Source: Malachius bipustulatus (lineage: Eukaryota > Arthropoda > Insecta > Coleoptera > Melyridae). From it: a stretch of DNA of 64,000 nt. Of this stretch, positions 31,390-43,627 are shown in pieces. The notes below the pieces were generated by a model, which did no database searches, had not been told where the DNA came from, and saw only the letters and a list, made by a program, of their open reading frames with translations. The stretch's first letter is position 1. Each line of letters opens with the position of its first letter. Location of the stretch: NCBI GenBank assembly GCA_910589415.1, contig OU342633.1, positions 17,770,858 through 17,834,857 of the forward strand. The letters run 5' to 3'. Position numbers and translations under genes: made by a program.

Positions 31390-33066
31390 CACAGAGAAAA
31401 GAAATTGTTTGGTTGAAAGAAAAATTATTCAACTTAAACAAATTTGTTGTTTCAATAGAGAGAAATAAAAGTTTATTTGAATTTTTTCAATTATTTGTTT
31501 GAAATTTAAGAGGATAGACTTTGTTGAATCAAACAACATTAATGTTGCAATATTCAATAAAATTTATTTGAATCAAACAAATTCCGTTATTCAATCAAAC
31601 ATATATTGTTTTCAATAACAGGGAGAATTCTTTGATTTAATTTTTCGCTTGTTTATTTGAAATAAATTATTATTTGATTTTAAACTTTAATTTATTGAAC
31701 CAAATAATTTTACATTAAAAAATTTAAAGAAATATTTGTTTGGTTTTGTCAATATCCCCGTGGGTAAAAGGTTAGGTTAGGTAAAAAATAGATTATAATA
31801 ATAAGGCATTATACTTTTTATTGTCAAAAAACAGTAATAAGCTAACTACAAAACAACAGAGTCAACCTAATCATTCGTAATCATAAAATATTAATATTGC
31901 AACATTTGTACCTTAAGTAAAATACGTTTTCTTCCCACGAGAACAATAATTTTCATTTTCATTGATGACGGATTTCAAGTTTCAGCTGGTCAGGACCATC
32001 AGACATCTCTGCAAATGATTTGGCTTCTTCTAATAATTCATAGAGGAGAAATCTCGCATTTTCATCTAAAACAGAACGATATTTTAAATTCCCTAATTCT
32101 TGTAGCAAGTTTGCAATATAATGGAAGAGATATTACACAAAAAAGCTACCAGGTACTTAGGTACTTACCTTCAACCTTTAACAAGTGCCGTGTGCATCAG
32201 ATTGTATTTGGACAGAGATTCTCCAATATCCATTAGGTAGGTATATCCATCTATTAGGTATTACTGTTCCGTTGTTATTACAATACAACACACTGAACAC
32301 ACAAAACAGCAGCTAATATTTATACTTATTCGCCTATTCCAATAAATTATTATTCACTAATTATATTATTACTGAAAACAATGCGGGATTGATGAACAAC
32401 TCCATACCACGCCATGATTTTACACCAACACCATCAGTCACCAACCCTGCTGGGGTAGTGTAGTCCTTCCAGTCGCCACCAGAGGAAACAGACGCTACAT
32501 CACGTGATGTACAACAACAAATCTGTGACAAATCAAAAAAGTTAATACTTGATTCAAAGTTTTATTTATTTCTCTGTCAATGGGTGCAGTTAAATAAAAC
32601 CAAACAATTCCTTATTTTCATTTTGATTATTCGTTTATTTGGATTGATAATAATACTTCTTTCCTTCAAACAAATTCATGGTAAAATATTCTTCTTTCAA
32701 TCAAAATTATTTTTATTTCAATGAAAAGCATACGTTCTTATTGCAATAGGTAGTGATATTATTTAGAACAAAATAAGATTTGTTTGAACGAAATAAACGA
32801 TGCATAAAATCAAATTAATCTGACGTGTTTCTTTCTAACTATAATTTATTCAAATTAAATAAATACTTAATAATTCGCAAATGTATTTGTTTGATTTGAA
32901 AAAAGTGTACCTGAACCAATTCAAACAAATAATTGAAAAAACTGAAATAAATGGGATTATTTAGGGTAAATAAATTAATTTTCAATCAAAAGAAAAATGT
33001 TTTAATCAAATAAATTGTATTCAAATAAATGAAAATACTAATTTCAAATAAACTGTTTTCTCTGTG
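31390..33066. mobile_element. ACACAGAGAAAA-ended DNA element, 1.68 kb
   Basis: CACAGAGAAAAGAAATTGTT at the left faces AACTGTTTTCTCTGTG at the right. Arms of about 350-500 bp are filled with variants of TTTGTTTGAATCAAA in both orientations, like subterminal repeats. The flanks share TATAC directly outside each end (31382 and 33067); a longer duplication is imperfect. A minus-strand frame with terminal-exon character lies inside. The superfamily is undetermined. Confidence 0.65.
31959..32132 (-). CDS. Terminal-exon-like frame inside the ACACAGAG element
   Basis: A 57-codon minus frame ends at a stop (31959-31961) and has no ATG at its start; a stop lies just upstream at 32133. Its composition (LDENARFLLYELLEEAKSF, then SDGPDQLKLEIRHQ) looks like real helical protein rather than chance AT-rich translation. 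An AATAAA lies about 140 bp downstream (31817-31822). It could be the last exon of a gene carried or captured by the element. I recognise no family. Confidence 0.35.
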   Translation of the reverse strand, partial: YLFHYIANLLQELGNLKYRSVLDENARFLLYELLEEAKSFAEMSDGPDQLKLEIRHQ

Positions 33067-33468
33067 TATACTAGAATTCTAAATAATTCTAAAAAAAAAC
33101 TGATATGCCGCTCTACCAAGTACGATTTGACCCACTTTTTAAAAATGTTTTTCTAATATACAGGGTGGCCCTTTTATAAAATCACCACATCAACTTTCTT
33201 ATTTCAAATAAGTACGAGGGTACATTTTTTTTCAAGTTTTGAATTGAGATCTAATTTCTGATTAAAATTACATAATGTTCACCAACTACCTACTCTCCCG
33301 GTCTATGCGCTATGTAATTTTTTTTTAATAAAAAAATCAAATGTAACCGCCCAGAAAACTAATAAAATCAATTTTGTTTTTCATTATTAAAAATTATCGC
33401 ATCATGCACCAACAAGGAGACACATGATGAAGGTGTTTAAATATCTATTGGGAGGTTTAAGTTTTTAT
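33067..33468. other. Non-coding stretch
   Basis: TATACAGGGTGGCCC at about 33159 is another lone ACAGGGTG-type end. No gene. Confidence 0.4.
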
Positions 33469-34021
33469 ACAGGGTGTTCAAAAGCCAGCTACAAACTTTG
33501 AAAATTTGGAATCGATTTTTCTTGTTTATTTTAAATACAACGCCCTGTATATTATCATATGTCATCAATTAGGTATTGAAGTTCTCCTTCAAATTATTAT
33601 AGGGTTTCCTATACCTATAACTCTTATAGTTTAGAAGTTAGAAAAATTTCTTTGGAAAATAACTAAAATTTATAATCAACAACAAATAAAAACATCAAAA
33701 TAAGACTGCCAACATAATCTTACATTAACTTACAGAATACAAAAATTTATAATAAATGGTCAAACTGTCCACCAATCTGTGTCAGCAATTAAAAAAATAC
33801 CGAGTCAGAGGCGTAGGTATACGCAGAAAAAGTTGGAGGGTCAACGTGTTCTGTAACCCGCGTTCCCTCCGCAAGCGGTTCGATGCATCTACGAACAAAA
33901 TCTAACAAAAAGTGTATCGTCCTGAGAAAGAATTTTGTGGAAAATTTAAACTGAATATCTTGAATAGCAAACGAAGACATCAATAAAAACTTATTTTAAA
34001 ATTTGATTTTGACACCCTGTA
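33469..34021. repeat. Possible element with ACAGGGTGT inverted ends
   Basis: TACAGGGTGTTCAAAA at 33469 faces TTTTGACACCCTGTA at 34007-34021. Similarity is weak beyond 15-20 bp. No gene inside. Confidence 0.45.
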
Positions 34022-36090
34022 CCTATATTGAAAGCGGGACGGCTATTATACCTATGTGAAAAATGACATGAGGAAAGTTCCGTTATTTGTGACCAAATAT
34101 AATTTGATTCATGCGACCAAGAGCCTTGACCTTACTAATTTATGACACCTTGTAGAAGACACAAAGCTTATCATTGCCATAACCGGGGTTCGAGTTGTAT
34201 GTGACAATTTGACAAAACTATGTCATCATCAATGTGTAAACAATGTCAACAATGTGTAGATAATGTAAACTATATGTCGTCTTTGTGTCGATAATCATCC
34301 AACAATAACTTTGGCAAATTAAATTTTCCATGCATTACAAAAAATTAATGGAAAATATGCTGCAAAATGCCTGATGGTTTGTGGTATAAGTATCATAAAG
34401 AACGCGGCTTCAGCCAAATTGCAAATTATTGATAATTTAACCTAACTTTAAACTTTCGTACAAAAAAAAACTAAGTAGGTATACTTATGTCTTTCTTTCC
34501 GTTGATTACCTATAACTTATTCTTTTTCTCCTCCATAAATCCTATCTACTTTATGGATTGTTGGCTATTTTCTGCTCACTTATGACCTATTTTTTCACGT
34601 ATAGGTATACCTATATAGGTATACCTCTACCGAGAGGAAGATTTCCGCCGAGGCAAGGCAATCTCGAGGACGTTAAAGAATGACGCGGCCGCTGTATATA
34701 AACAACATTTTTTTGTGAAATTGTATAGAATCCCTAATACCTACCTATCTAATAATTATTACCTACTTATTGTTATTCATGAAATTTTAAAAATAATAAT
34801 TTTCGTCGTGAATATGAATAACGGCCGGCTTTCGTGTTGCCATGGAAATGGGATAATGATTAATTATTGTCCATTCTCATGTGTCAAAATAACAATATAT
34901 AGGTAAGTAACAATCATTAGTCTAAAGACCGTCGCTATGACAACGGACGCGAAATTGGTATTATTACCTTAAATACCTACCTACACATTATCATGCATCC
35001 TAAAATAATTCAAAAGTTGAAACGTTGTCTACATGAGATAACTTCTCAAAAGTTGTCTATACTTCGACACGCAATACTTAATAGTCGACATGTCATTGTG
35101 CATTGTCTACATGCTATTGTCTACACCGTTCATCCCTGCATGCGTGACCTGAACTGCTAGCTATAGTAAAGTAGGAAGTTAGGTATACCTATATGCGGTT
35201 TGTCGATAAGTAATATAGGTACAATAATACCTACTTATGAAGTAGGTACCTAAGTACCTATACCGTGTGTCGTTTTGGTTTTTATTTGGAATATTAAATT
35301 AAAATATAGGTTGGTAGGTACAGAAATAATAATGTTTTTAACAATAATATTTTTTCCATTTAAAAGGCATTCTGGGTAGGTATATTTTGTGCACTGCTAA
35401 ATAACCTATATATAGGTACTTTCTTATTAAAGACCATTCTATAGCTCAGATTTTTAGCGGGACACTTTTTTATGTAGCATTTTTCTCATAGGTACCTATC
35501 TACCTAATTTCATGTAAACTTTTAAAGGACAAGATTATTTCAAATTATTTATCATAAGACAGGTATAGTAAGTCTAATCTTACACCGTGATGCATATGAA
35601 GAGATGACGCGCAGTTGCCGGCGCCTACATTTTCGCCTTCTAGTAAAATTCGTTCTGCAGTGAAGTTGTTAGATGCAATACCTGTAGAGATTAAGTAGGC
35701 AAATCAAGTCGACTTTGTAAGAATCGTTTAGGTACATTTACCCCGCCCTGGTTTACCGTATGCATAATAATATCTAATTATAATTAGGTAGATGATTGTC
35801 TTCTTTTAGAATTTATAACTCCTGCACGAATAATCCTATACTTACCTACATAGTCTTATGGTTTTTATATCTTGTTTGTAACAAGTGTTTATCTTATTTA
35901 TATAAATACCCGTTTCAGATGAAATCGAGGTGACATCATTTACGTATTAATAACTTCTATGGAATGTTGGAATGTCTTTGACCTAACCATCGAGCTTTCT
36001 TAAATTATAAAGTTTTATTAACGAACGATTTAATTTATAGGTATTAAAATTAATGAAGTGTTAAGAATGCAAGTGCAGTAACAAAACAGT
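34022..36090. other. Non-coding stretch with repeated palindromes
   Basis: Contains clusters of TAGGTATACCTA and TAGGTACCTA words (34600-34630, 35210-35270). AATGTGTAGACAATG-like words at 34210-34270 recur as reverse complements at 34980-35130, possibly the ends of a decayed element of about 0.9 kb. No gene. Confidence 0.4.
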
Positions 36091-36179
36091 AATTGATGTG
36101 TATGAAACGAAAAAGGAAAGATGAAAGGATGTTTACGATTAAAAATCAGCAATATGGTCGTAAACAGGACGATATATTA

Positions 36180-36840
36180 AACCGCTCCATCCGGTATATA
36201 TCTGTTGAACCGTATCGGAGCAAAGCGCGAACAAGCTTTCAAACTTGCCGACAATCGCAGAAACGCGCGTCCTTCTTTCCGTGTGTGCGAGCAGCGAGAT
36301 CCATCAAGTCTCGCCGCGATTGGGCGAGTCAGGGGGCGTAACCAGGCGTGTCCTCGCCGCTGGAGGGGAAAAATGGCAGCGGTGGGGGCGAAGCGTCTAA
36401 AAGAAGTAGGGCGCGATTTTTAGTGGAGGTGGATCAATCGTCTAGCCGTCAGCGGGGAAGCAAAAATACAAGCCTCGAACACAACACACCACCCCGCCAA
36501 CTGGCGTTTTTTTCACTCTCTCTACTGTTCCTGCTAAACCATTACTACTACTGCGCTTGTGTGTCGTGTGATCGGTACAATTTGTCGCCGCCGTTAAAAG
36601 AATTCCCCGACATCAGTACTAGTCGCGCCGTACCGTCAGCAAAAACCGGAGGAGAACCTCCGCGTTCTCTCCGTCCTATCCCTTCCACTCTCTCATCCAG
36701 TCCACCCACTGACACGGCAAAAATCGCCCGCTTGATCGGAAAGAACTCCGCGGACAACCGCAAGGCAATTTACACACCAAAACAGTGTTACACATCTGCC
36801 ACGTGCGTCGGTGCTACCAGTTTCTAACAATGGACTTTCA
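36180..36840 (+). promoter_or_regulatory. CpG-rich block, candidate host promoter/5' exon
   Basis: About 650 bp with many CpG dinucleotides stand out sharply from the AT-rich surroundings. A 159-codon plus frame (36348-36827) has no ATG at its start, only a GTG, and low-complexity composition, so it is probably untranslated. A short upstream ATG frame (ATGGACTTTC at 36831) follows. Such islands usually mark promoters and 5' UTRs of regulated insect genes. The strand is guessed from the downstream candidate exon. Confidence 0.4.
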
Positions 36841-37026
36841 TCACAACTGAACCCTTGTGACTAATCAGTGTACAGTGCCTATCAACGACTATCAATAATA
36901 ATAATTAGTGATTCGATAATATTATAATAGATACTTGTTACGTCTACCTATCTAATAATATTATAATACGTACAAGAAGTGTGATATGGACTGCGAGTGG
37001 TGAATTGCTAGTCCCGTCGTGGGACG

Positions 37027-37062
37027 ATGTCCCAGTTTGGATTCAGAGGATCTCCGACTCAG
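37027..37062 (+). CDS. Candidate first coding exon (12 codons)
   Basis: ATG at 37027 opens MSQFGFRGSPTQ. It ends in CAG directly followed by GTTGGT, a plausible 5' splice site in phase 0. If read through, the frame stops within 18 codons. It lies just downstream of the CpG-rich block, where a coding start would be expected. The rest of the gene would lie beyond, possibly past the window. Weak but specific prediction. Confidence 0.3.
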
Positions 37063-37094
37063 GTTGGTGACTACTGTCTCTAGGAAGTCTCTGA

Positions 37095-37355
37095 GGGTTT
37101 AAGGGCAAGTCTGTGGTGCTTTGTCGCGCTGATAGAGATAGTGTGCGCAGGTCTAGGTTAGTTAGGGATGGTGTGCAATTATCCCTATGTAACCCCGGGG
37201 GATTACTACGGGAATTGATGCAGGAGATACTTGTGTATACCTATGTTGGGATGAAGCCAGATGAATTTGTATGGTGTAATTCTGATGCGGTTTGTAGGGA
37301 GATCGAGATGGAAAGTTTAGCCGAGAGTTTATCTCCAACTCCGATTATTAATTAA
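37095..37355 (+). CDS. Unrecognised 87-codon open frame
   Basis: The frame is open from 37095 with no ATG near its start. It has normal amino-acid usage (for example MQEILVYTYVGMKPDEFVW, then NSDAVCREIEMESLAESL) and ends at 37355. Its base composition is balanced, unlike the flanking AT-rich DNA. It may be an exon or a piece of an unrecognised element. No family assigned. Confidence 0.3.
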   Translation, partial: GFKGKSVVLCRADRDSVRRSRLVRDGVQLSLCNPGGLLRELMQEILVYTYVGMKPDEFVWCNSDAVCREIEMESLAESLSPTPIIN

Positions 37356-38710
37356 CTTATTACTCATTCTTGAATCAAACATTCATTAAATATGTATCAA
37401 TAATTTTCTTCTAATGAAAAATGTCACCTAATTGATTGATCGATCGCAACCGTTTTTTCATGTATAGGTTCAATTTGTATTTCTTTTATTAAAAAAATAC
37501 AAAATAGATGTATTAGGTATTAAGTGCCTATCGAAGGCAATAAAACAAGAAATCGATAACATCTTCGATTTCACTAGCAAACAAACGGTCTATAATAGAT
37601 CTTGAATAAAATTAAATACTTACTCCAAGCTAATATTTCAATATTACTGACAACGTAGGTGCCATAAGGAAACTTCAAAGTGACTTCTCTTAGGTATTCT
37701 AATGAGTATCAACAATAATGAACAATTTTTTCCTTCTGTAAGAAGTAATACCTTTGCAATACTATTATAACGACATTATACTGGTCATCGAATTCTTTAT
37801 GCTTATAGTTAAGCCAAGTCCCATTTAATAATAATAAGCATCATCAAAAATTTAAGCAAATTTTTATACATTCTGTGGCCGGCTTTAAATAAAACCCAAC
37901 CCAACCTAGATAGGTATCAGTTTAAAAATGAGTACTTATAGAGAAGCAACTCAAATAAATAATTTTCTGTTATAAGTAGGTAGGTTATACCTGCTACCGA
38001 TCTTCTTTTATTTCTTCGTTTTTAAATACCTCATCCTTACATGGTCAGCTAGCTAATATTACCAACTTTTATTGGAAATAATATTTTTACATGATTTTTT
38101 ATACAGGAATTTTTTTCGACCATGTTCAAATTATCATTGCTTATGTCTCGAGTAGCTGTAGGTATTCAGGAATTATTCAACCTCGCACCTTTTTGAAGAA
38201 TTGAAATTTTTTTGCAGTAGGTACCTAGGTCATCACATATTATATAAGTCACATAAATAGTATAAAATCTGTTTAAGAATAATTTCTTCTGGTATCTACC
38301 CATTGTTTTTTTTTTTTTTTACTTTCTCAGTGAACAATATTTTGTGGGCTACCTTTAGTATGCTGATCTCAAAAAACAGGGTTTAGAAACAATTTATTAA
38401 TTCTTATACACTGTAGAAACAACATGGAGACTTGTTTTTAGCCCTATAGAACTCAATGCTTTTCAAGTATACCTACCTAAGTACTTATAGGTCTTAAGCT
38501 GTTTCAAGAACAAAAAGGCAAACAAAAACATTGTAAGGCTTTAGTGGCTTTTTTTAAAACAATAATTTTAAGTAGGTAAAATTGTTTCTATAAGTATTAC
38601 CTATTTGTTAATATTTATTAATTATTGGCATAATTATTTCCTAGCAAAAGTATAAGGAATCTTAGACCTTTCTTTAAGAATCTTTTATTAAAAAAATATA
38701 GGTACCTATA
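37356..38710. other. AT-rich non-coding stretch
   Basis: No gene or clear repeat. A T13 run lies at about 38307. Confidence 0.5.
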
Positions 38711-39562
38711 CCTACAGTGTGTCCCAGGATAAGCGAATTTATAGGTATAAAAAATTTGACCATTTGATGGGATCCGGGCCTGCTTGATTGCATGGATAAT
38801 AAATTTTAACCACATGCACTTTCATAATGTTTAGTAAACCAAGCATGGCTTGACAGGAGATTTTTTTCGTTTTCTGTGTTAAAGTGTGCCTCTTCTGCAC
38901 GAAATATCGAAAAAAATTATTTAAAAAAAGTAGCTCAAAATTAATGCATGCATGCCCCAATTTCATATTTTTGTTTCTTTTTGTCTCAGAAAAAATAGTA
39001 CCTGCCTAAGCTTAAAGGATTTTGCTTTATTAATTATTTCGGAATAAACATTTGAACACAAAATTTGATTTTCTAGGCTCTCGATAAAAAAACTCAGAAA
39101 ATATTTAACGCTTCGTTTGGGATGCAGATTAGAGAAAACGGTAACGCCAATATTACTAAAGCATTCGAATCAAGGTATTTTAATTTATACTTTAGAAAAG
39201 GGAGATCAATTACAAAATTAAAAAAAAAAATGTAAAATTTGCAAAAAAAGTTAAAAAAAAATCAAAGTAGGCTGATGGTTATGAAACTTGGCATGTGTGC
39301 ATAATTGAATTATGAGCAACTTTTTTTTTACTAAAATCTTTCGATATTTCTCCCATCATAGGAGGTACTTTATACCTAGGTACTTACACAAAAAAAGAAT
39401 GCTTCTGTCAAAAGGCATGCTTCATTTATTAAACAAAAAAATATGGTAAAATTTCTTATCTAATCAAGCAGGCCTGGACCACAAATGGACAAATTTCAAC
39501 TCTTCGTTTCAACTTTTTGTCATTTTTACACTATAAATTCGTTTATCCTGGTGTATAGGTAG
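38711..39562. repeat. Foldback element with CCAGGATAA-type ends
   Basis: CTACAGTGTGTCCCAGGATA at 38712 faces TTTATCCTGGTGTATAGGTA at 39542-39561. Inner landmarks pair too: GGCCTGCTTGATT near 38778 with AATCAAGCAGGCC near 39462. No gene. Confidence 0.75.
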
Positions 39563-40305
39563 ATATGTATATTCTGGTTAGGCACTAATTAGGACCGAGT
39601 TTAGTTTATCAAAGACCCATACTTTTTAGGTTGATCCTAAATACCTACATATTGATTGTGTTTGTGGTTTCATGGTTTGATGTTTGAACATATTTGTTGT
39701 TACTTTTCATTAAATATTTTGGCGATAAACCAAAGGAAAAATATTGTAAAAATAAGCTTAGAAAAGAGAAATGTAATTTTTATCTTTTAAAGTTTTAATT
39801 TTTTGACAAATAAAATGGATCTTTGATGACAGGCGTGGAAACCATGGAAACATTGCCAAATTTATAAGCAACATTTAGGTACCTACATTAGGAAACTAAA
39901 ATTGTCCCAGATTTAATTTTATAGGTATATTTATTTTGAAAAAGGGAAATTTTTATTCTTCAAGATTATAATACCTACAAGTTTTAATTCTTCTTCAGAT
40001 TTTCGCACCTTTTCATCGATTCTGCTATCTCTGATTGAGGTGTTGCTCGGATGTTAACCGTGATTGATTGAATTTGAGGGAAGTTTTTCAGGACTACTCA
40101 AAGTCAGTTCGATTTCCGTAAATGATATATGTTTGGTACGTCTATGAACACATCCACTTAACTATGCATTAAAATTTTTATTGGATGTATTGGATATACA
40201 CATAGGTACTGCATTACTCAAAAGAGTTAGGTAGGTTTTATGACAATCTTAGCGCAATGTGTTTGTGAATATATATTTTGGTATCAAAATACCTGTACCT
40301 ATACT
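39563..40305. other. AT-rich non-coding stretch
   Basis: No gene recognised. Confidence 0.5.
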
Positions 40306-41206
40306 TACAGGGTGAATCAGGTTTTTGTAGAAGGACTTCACCAGTTTATAGAAGACCTGTTTTGAGGAAAAAAAGGTTCCATAGAAACATGTGTGTCCAG
40401 GAAAAGTTTAGGTATAGAAAAAAGATGTAGCATTTTTTTTTCCCGTTGTCTCTTGGGAATTTCTCTCCTACCTAGCTACCTATGATCCATTTTTCGCTCT
40501 ACAACTTCTACGCCCATGGACTTGAAAGACCTTACTTATCAGCGTTGGATTCCCACGAGTTTTATTCTTAAAAACAAAGTATACCTACCTACATAATTAT
40601 AAACTTATAAATATTCGAAATTCCCCAGAGTTTTTAAGTAAATTGATTCTGAACTTCCTCATACCACTTATTTGGCTTTATACAAAAATTTTTTTTAATT
40701 ATAATTAAATTATATATATCCAAAAATAGCAATTAAATGTCATAAATGAGCTTATTTTAGCGATATGATGAAGTTAACACTCGCAATTTACTTAAAAACT
40801 ATGGAGAATTTCGATCATTAATAAGTAGACCTTTATTTGTAAAAAATCACGAGGAAATCCAACGCTGAGAAAAGTAAGTCCATGAGCGTAGAAGTTGTTG
40901 AGCGAAAAAGGGGTTACATAAATATAGCTTATTGATTTACGCCACTGATGAATTTTTTGACTCGTGTTTTTATTCGTTTTGTGTGCTCTAAATTATAACA
41001 AATAACCTTTCGTATAAAATTAAAATATCGAGAAATGCCCAAGCGGCGAAAACTGAAATAAAATTTCGTTTTCAACACCCTGTATCTATTTTTTTCTTAA
41101 TATTTTCATGACATATGTTTATGGGAACATCTATAAACATTTATTCCTTAGGGTATTCTGTGAAACTGCGGTGAAGTCGTGCTACAAAAAACCGACTCAC
41201 CCTGTA
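40306..41206. repeat. Foldback element, ACAGGGTGARTC ends, about 900 bp
   Basis: The ends pair as TACAGGGTGAATCAGGTTTT and the complement of TACAGGGTGAGTCGGTTTTT. Long arms (about 40306-40640 and 40785-41206) align over several hundred bases. ACAACTTCTACGCCCATGGA near 40501 mirrors TCCATGAGCGTAGAAGTTGT near 40880. A half copy of the family lies at 46858-47050. Confidence 0.85.
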
Positions 41207-42434
41207 TAATGACTATACTCATACTCTCTTTGTTTCAGACTCAATAGAGAGCTTTCTTAATTCACAACTAAATATGGGCATCTTGATAGTGAATTATGTA
41301 CATACCTACTTAGTGTAGATACTAAACTGAAATGATCACAAATAATAATCTGAAATTGAAATTTTCATAAACTTATTATAGCATGTGGTACCTATACCTA
41401 GCTTTAAACCCTTTCTTGCTAGTTCATATAGATGTACCTATACATAGGTATTAAAGAGCCGTCTATGAATACTTCTAATTAAGATAACCACTTATTAGAG
41501 GTGTCATATTATTTATTTATAAAAGCCTATTCCTAAATAGGGATTGACTATTCTAATCCCTAACGTAGTCATGTAGGTACTTACGTATAGCTTTTTAATG
41601 ATTTTTCTTTTTTTAAGTTTGTAATTTTTCCAAGATTTTCAACTTTTTACATTTGAGTTGATCAAGTTCAAGTACTTAATACTCATTATATAGCGACGGT
41701 AAACGTACCCATATATTAGGCATTCACCACAGACTTGTTAACTAATTATTTAAATTCATATATTAAATATTCACATTGGCCTTTACTCGCTGCATGCAGT
41801 TCATTTAGATAGCATGAGGGTCATCAATCCATTAATCAATTAATTAAGTCGTTCGTTTATATAACTTGGTTTTGTGTCTCTTTCATAGCGGATAGGTCGT
41901 AGAATAATTTTTGTATCATTTTTGTTATTTTTATTTAGCGATCCGCTGAGAAATCTCAGATTTTTTCGGATTTTGAACACCTTCTATAAACATTTTTCAT
42001 CTACATCATAGTACCTACGTAAACAGTTAGAATAGGGACATGTCCTTTTTCCCCCATATTGAGCATTTTTCGTTATAAAAATTAAAAAACCATAACTTTG
42101 ATATAATTTTGATTTTTAACTTTGAATTTTGGGACACTCTGTATCTATCATATATGAATATAATTTAAAAGGTATTACCTTTAATGGATCTCTATTAATA
42201 AAAAAAAATGACAATTTCTTAAAATCAAGGGACGTAACCATAATATTCCATGGCATACCGTGGATAACCCTGTATACCTACCACTGGATGCACTAAAAGA
42301 CAAAACTTATTCTGCTACAATCAACACTTCACGATAATTATAAAATAATTCGCTTCTTTTGACGTTCCATTTTGCTACTTGGGGTCCCACTATACTATAC
42401 CTATACTTATATTGGAAGGAACGCATAGACTTAT
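41207..42434. other. AT-rich non-coding stretch
   Basis: No gene. GGGACACTCTGTATC (about 42130) may be one end of a foldback. Confidence 0.45.
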
Positions 42435-42740
42435 ATACAGTGTGGCCCAACGTAAACTTTAACAGGCCTAATAACTTGAAAACTGAAGATGAAACCGCGA
42501 AAAACGCCGAAACAGGTCAATTTTGTTGTCGAGGGGTACATATTTGAGTGATAAATTTAACCATCCAAATTCATCCCCTTGGCAGAAGAGGCTACCCCTA
42601 TCTTATTGATACGCCAAGGTAGTTACCCCTGTCAAGAGAGTATGAACTTGAGCAGTTAAATTTGACCTGTTTCAGCGTTTTTCGCGTACATCTTCAGTTT
42701 TCAAGTTATTAGGCCTGTTATATGTTTTCGTCGGGTCAGT
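42435..42740. repeat. Small foldback with ACAGTGTGGCCC left end
   Basis: The arms 42449-42530 and 42640-42725 are reverse complements with few changes: AACAGGCCTAATAACTTGAA near 42461 mirrors TTCAAGTTATTAGGCCTGTT near 42700. The right terminus is diverged. No gene. Confidence 0.8.
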
Positions 42741-42789
42741 AATACACTTAGGTAGAAACTGAAAAAATTTTTCCAATTGTAGGTAAGTA

Positions 42790-43627
42790 TACAGTGTGTC
42801 ACAGGCATGGTACCTACACCTCCTTTTTTTTCTTTATTTTTTGAGATAATTTTTTAAAATTTGGTACGTCGCATATTCTCGATAGAGCGCACTTTTTATC
42901 AGAAAAATTAATTTTTCCCACATCCGGTTTTTCCGGAAATGTTACCAACTTTTTATTTTTAAGTGGCACACCCTATATATTATTATATTTTTGAATTCTA
43001 TACATTTGTATGAATCCAACAATACCACATAAGTACCATTTTTAATGTCAAATTTGTTTTTATTTAATTTTTTATTTCTCAATTATAGTGTGCCATGACT
43101 TCAGTTGTGTTCGTCACAGATGCAAAATGGGTACACCAAAATGTTCCTTATTAAGAGTACTAGTAGATGGTACCTCGGTACCAATATGGTACCATTTGAA
43201 AAAAATGTATCCAGCTCAAAAAATCATTCCGGTGCGCATAATTTATCCATAAATCACTTCATTTAGTAATTAGAACAAAAATTCGATTTTTATAGCACTA
43301 GATGATCCAATTGGAGTAAAACGAAATAGTCATGGCACACTATAATAATTTGAGAAATAAAAAATTTAATAAAAACAAATTTGACATTTAAAATGGTACT
43401 TATGTGGTACTGTTGGATTCACACAAATGTATAGAATTCAAAAATATAATAATATATAGGGTGTCCCATTTAAAAATAAAAAGTTGGTAACAATTCCGGA
43501 AAAACCGGATGTGGGAAAAAATTCAATTTTCGGTTAAAAAGTGCGCTCTATCGAGAATATGCGACGTACCAAATTTCAAAAAATAAAGAAAAAAAGGGGG
43601 TGTACCATGCCTGTGACACACACTGTA
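42790..43627. repeat. Long palindromic foldback, ACAGTGTGTCACAGG ends
   Basis: Arms of about 310 bp (42790-43105 and 43328-43627) pair almost throughout, around a loop of about 220 bp. The ends are TACAGTGTGTCACAGGCATG and the complement of TACAGTGTGTGTCACAGGCA. It holds an inner CACCCTATATATTATTATA / TATAATAATATATAGGGTG pair, itself resembling an ACAGGGTG-type end. Confidence 0.9.

Noticed and set aside
36348..36827. A 159-codon frame in the CpG-rich block as a protein gene
   Set aside because: It has no ATG at its start and its composition is low-complexity (Ser/Pro/Arg-rich), as expected from CpG-rich untranslated DNA.
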